Source of the DNA: Anaerolineaceae bacterium UBA4781
GTDB lineage: Bacteria > Chloroflexota > Anaerolineae > Anaerolineales > Anaerolineaceae
Direction of reading: 5' to 3'
Assembly: GCA_002403105.1 (NCBI GenBank)
Contig: DHHD01000041.1
Span: 1 to 7,594, forward strand
Length of the DNA stretch: 7,594 bases
The first letter of the stretch is position 1. Each line of letters begins with the position of its first letter. Of the stretch, positions 6,801-7,594 are shown one piece after another. The notes beneath the pieces were generated by a model. The model was not told where the DNA came from and searched no databases. It saw only the letters and a list, made by a program, of their open reading frames with translations. Both the position numbers and the translations under genes were made by a program.

Positions 6801-7502
6801 AACCAGCGAACCAGTCATTAGGAGTATCAAAAGACCATTGAGCAGAAAAACTCGAAAACGAACGATCCTGGAATGAAGGATCTCCGCCAGCATTTTCACG
6901 AAGAAAAAGATCATCATGATCGCTGTATGAATATAAGCTGTTTCTTTACAGGTGAAGTATAGGGATAGAGTTATCGCCAGTAGATAAAGGGAAAAATCAT
7001 CCCTTTTATCAAAATAGCGCATCAAAGCGTATACAATGACCACCAGAAACAAACCAACAAATGCTTCATTTCTGGCGTACCTTCCATAAAACATAAGATA
7101 TGGAGAGATCAAAAAAAGAATTGCAGTAAGGGTGGCTCCGGTTTTACCGAAATACTTACGATATGCAAATAGTACAAAGATGATGGTTGCAACACTTGCC
7201 AGAGCGTGTGGAATGCGGGAACTGAAATCACTATCACCAAAGAGAAAATAGGATAGAGCGATCAGGTGAAATTGGAAAGGTCCATGCGAAATTGGATTAT
7301 GCTCGTACCCGGCTCCGCTGAATAAGTCATATGAAGGGACAACATGGTTTACCTCATCGTGGCTCATCACACGATCCCCGAGGTTGGTAAATCGGGTAAG
7401 GATAGCAGCAATAATGATCAAGATGACAACAACGGAGCACCATGATATTTTCCCAAACACAGTTTTTAAGGAAGTTTCATGCTCTTTGGTTATATTGTTC
7501 AT
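3813..7502 (-). CDS. GT-C membrane glycosyltransferase (TIGR03663/Agl23-like) with C-terminal NHL propeller
   Basis: About 1229 residues. Residues 20-626 contain roughly 16-18 hydrophobic segments. The first outside loop carries SHDE (D49, E50), the acidic pair GT-C enzymes use for catalysis, then YEHNPISHGP (66-75). GRYARNE (140-146), CKETAYI (185-191) and GEKMPWLTVH (501-510) match, as I recall it, the TIGR03663 group (archaeal Agl23-related, ArnT/PMT-like). Such enzymes transfer a sugar from a polyprenyl-phosphate carrier on the outer membrane face; donor and acceptor here are unknown. An acidic Ser/Asn-rich loop lies at 452-474. A soluble region (about 629-839) leads to six NHL-like repeats (843-1126) with the recurring pattern P-x-G/D-I/V-A-h-x-x-D/E-G-x-h-Y/W-h-A/S-D, predicted to form one beta-propeller, probably extracytoplasmic. 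The last 100 residues match nothing I know. Start: ATG at 7502 with GAAGGA (7512-7507) four bases before it. An in-frame TTG at 7535 would add 11 residues, but a possible -10 overlaps its leader. Confidence 0.85.
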   Translation of the reverse strand: MNNITKEHETSLKTVFGKISWCSVVVILIIIAAILTRFTNLGDRVMSHDEVNHVVPSYDLFSGAGYEHNPISHGPFQFHLIALSYFLFGDSDFSSRIPHALASVATIIFVLFAYRKYFGKTGATLTAILFLISPYLMFYGRYARNEAFVGLFLVVIVYALMRYFDKRDDFSLYLLAITLSLYFTCKETAYIHTAIMMIFFFVKMLAEILHSRIVRFRVFLLNGLLILLMTGSLVGSILIFRQTDLSIIDTNALLLQSTESQTFRLQAYYIFESVKTILPGLIPLLIGILAILYIKRSLHWDLLSASPAFSIFILITTLVLPLLAAFPVKFCGYDPIAYSSAASNLLDFIYIVYLASISIILGFTWKRDFWWKAASLFYFLFFIFYTTFLTNMQGALTGTVGSLGYWLAQQDVNRGNQPMYYYALLQMPFYEFLGLAGSLLAVILAIVRKRFSHDIEGSEPASNAENSSENDEIVPLKNTLSTTTLFLFLGIASLIAFTIAGEKMPWLTVHITIPFLFLAGKTLGEYADSIQWKEKTTREKWIGILLSLFIVVDFCALCISLLGNTSPFQGKTQEQLQQTYAFLFRLIALVSLISLHRFYLKGWPKVVKSKTFVLALFILLGCITCQSSLRASFVNDDYAIEYLVYAHAAPGPKEILAQVEKISRKLTGGLDIQVAYDNDSLYPFWWYFRNYPHRIAYMENATRDLQTAPIILSGQANYDKVEPITRKDYYTFEYFRLWWPNQDYFGLTLDRIVSIFKSADMRQAVFDIWYSRDYSLYAQLNNNGYLDISTWSPGQKMRMYIRKDIAEELWDFIDEDALVQSPSGSAFASITTIISPTQFIGGDEVLNEPRGIDIASDGSIYVADSKNNQIKHFSTTGVLLDAWGSYGSVADTTIGAEGGTFYEPWDVAVSPDGTVYVADTWNHRIQKFTADGQFLSMWGYFATDNSSLGYWGPRGITVDADGKVYFADTGNKRILVFDNEGNFVAQLGSGGSDFGQLNEPVGIALDDNNNLYIADTWNTRVQVIVPDLELNTSTPLTSWNVEGWYGESTNNKPFIAVNSEGNVFVTDPEGSLILEYSASGILLQAWDIRGLLDETITMPVDIEFAEDGTMWVSDAASNMIYGYDIGENVAAEQVETVEVTSTLDRTLEKESQLASMQAKTHQDFINAAYDAAEELGISPWVLLRAAGWGNFTDERGALYSGEHILDIKTLNEVQKEMLLKYLGIISFGE

Positions 7503-7506
7503 TGAA

Positions 7507-7512
7507 TCCTTC
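7507..7512 (-). promoter_or_regulatory. Ribosome-binding site favouring the ATG start at 7502
   Basis: The minus strand reads GAAGGA, four bases before the ATG. The competing TTG at 7535 has only AGGA (7548-7545) nine bases upstream. The short spacing makes the choice probable rather than certain. Confidence 0.5.
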
Positions 7513-7534
7513 AAGTTTTCCTTTATTCTAACCA

Positions 7535-7566
7535 ATATTATAATTCCTATGATATTATGAATTCCT
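7535..7566. repeat. Imperfect tandem direct repeat upstream of the glycosyltransferase gene
   Basis: ATATTAT-AATTCCT (7535-7548) recurs as ATATTAT-G-AATTCCT (7552-7566). The two copies are identical apart from one inserted base and start 17 bases apart, less than two helical turns. The repeat lies just upstream of the start of the large gene, so it could be paired operator sites. In such AT-rich sequence it could also be a slippage duplication. Confidence 0.6.
7537..7542 (-). promoter_or_regulatory. Possible -10 element for the glycosyltransferase gene
   Basis: The minus strand has a perfect TATAAT (7542-7537) within one copy of the direct repeat. At 17-base spacing the -35 position holds GGAATT, which is poor, and there is no TGn extension. 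If real, transcription starts near 7530, downstream of the alternative TTG start, which would rule that start out. AT-rich composition makes a chance match quite possible. Confidence 0.35.
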
Positions 7567-7594
7567 TTTCTAGAATTTGATCTAAAAAATTGCT

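Larger units (their letters stand above)
7503..7594. other. AT-rich non-coding edge of the window
   Basis: No open reading frame with coding character continues to the right edge on either strand. The stretch contains the tandem repeat, the possible -10 and an 8-bp palindrome TTCTAGAA (7568-7575). The gene beyond cannot be inferred. Confidence 0.5.

Overview
The window holds three complete genes and one truncated gene, probably from a moderate-GC Anaerolineae-type member of the Chloroflexota. That placement is an inference. It rests on a ClpC-type (not ClpB) Hsp100 and on a very large GT-C membrane glycosyltransferase joined to an NHL beta-propeller, an architecture I associate with that phylum. 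No rRNA or other phylogenetic marker is present. I saw no tRNA, rRNA, CRISPR array, insertion sequence or phage gene.

Layout, left to right. (1) Positions 1-191, minus strand: N-terminal end of a GDP-mannose 4,6-dehydratase (gmd), with a near-consensus TTGACA/TATACT promoter and a 16-bp palindrome over its probable transcription start. The best start is a TTG, not the ATG two codons upstream. (2) 293-2728, minus strand: clpC, a complete two-ring AAA+ unfoldase with a UVR-type middle domain and a ClpP-docking LGF tripeptide, preceded by an extended -10 promoter. (3) 2841-3782, plus strand: a 313-residue GNAT acetyltransferase with one intact GNAT domain and a second, eroded GNAT-like half, divergent from clpC. 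(4) 3813-7502, minus strand: a roughly 1230-residue protein convergent with the GNAT gene. It has a multi-spanning GT-C glycosyltransferase core resembling the TIGR03663/Agl23 group, then a soluble region, six NHL-type blades and a C-terminal tail of about 100 residues that I do not recognise. The right edge (7503-7594) is AT-rich and non-coding, with an imperfect tandem repeat and a possible -10.

Genes working together. gmd makes the GDP-sugar precursor of GDP-fucose, GDP-rhamnose or GDP-perosamine. The GT-C protein should move a sugar from a lipid carrier to something on the outer face of the membrane. Both are therefore glycan genes, flanking the housekeeping protease subunit ClpC. They are not in one operon (the GNAT gene, on the other strand, lies between), so a functional link is only suggestive. 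The most interesting object is the glycosyltransferase-propeller fusion with its unassigned tail. The rest is ordinary chromosomal content.
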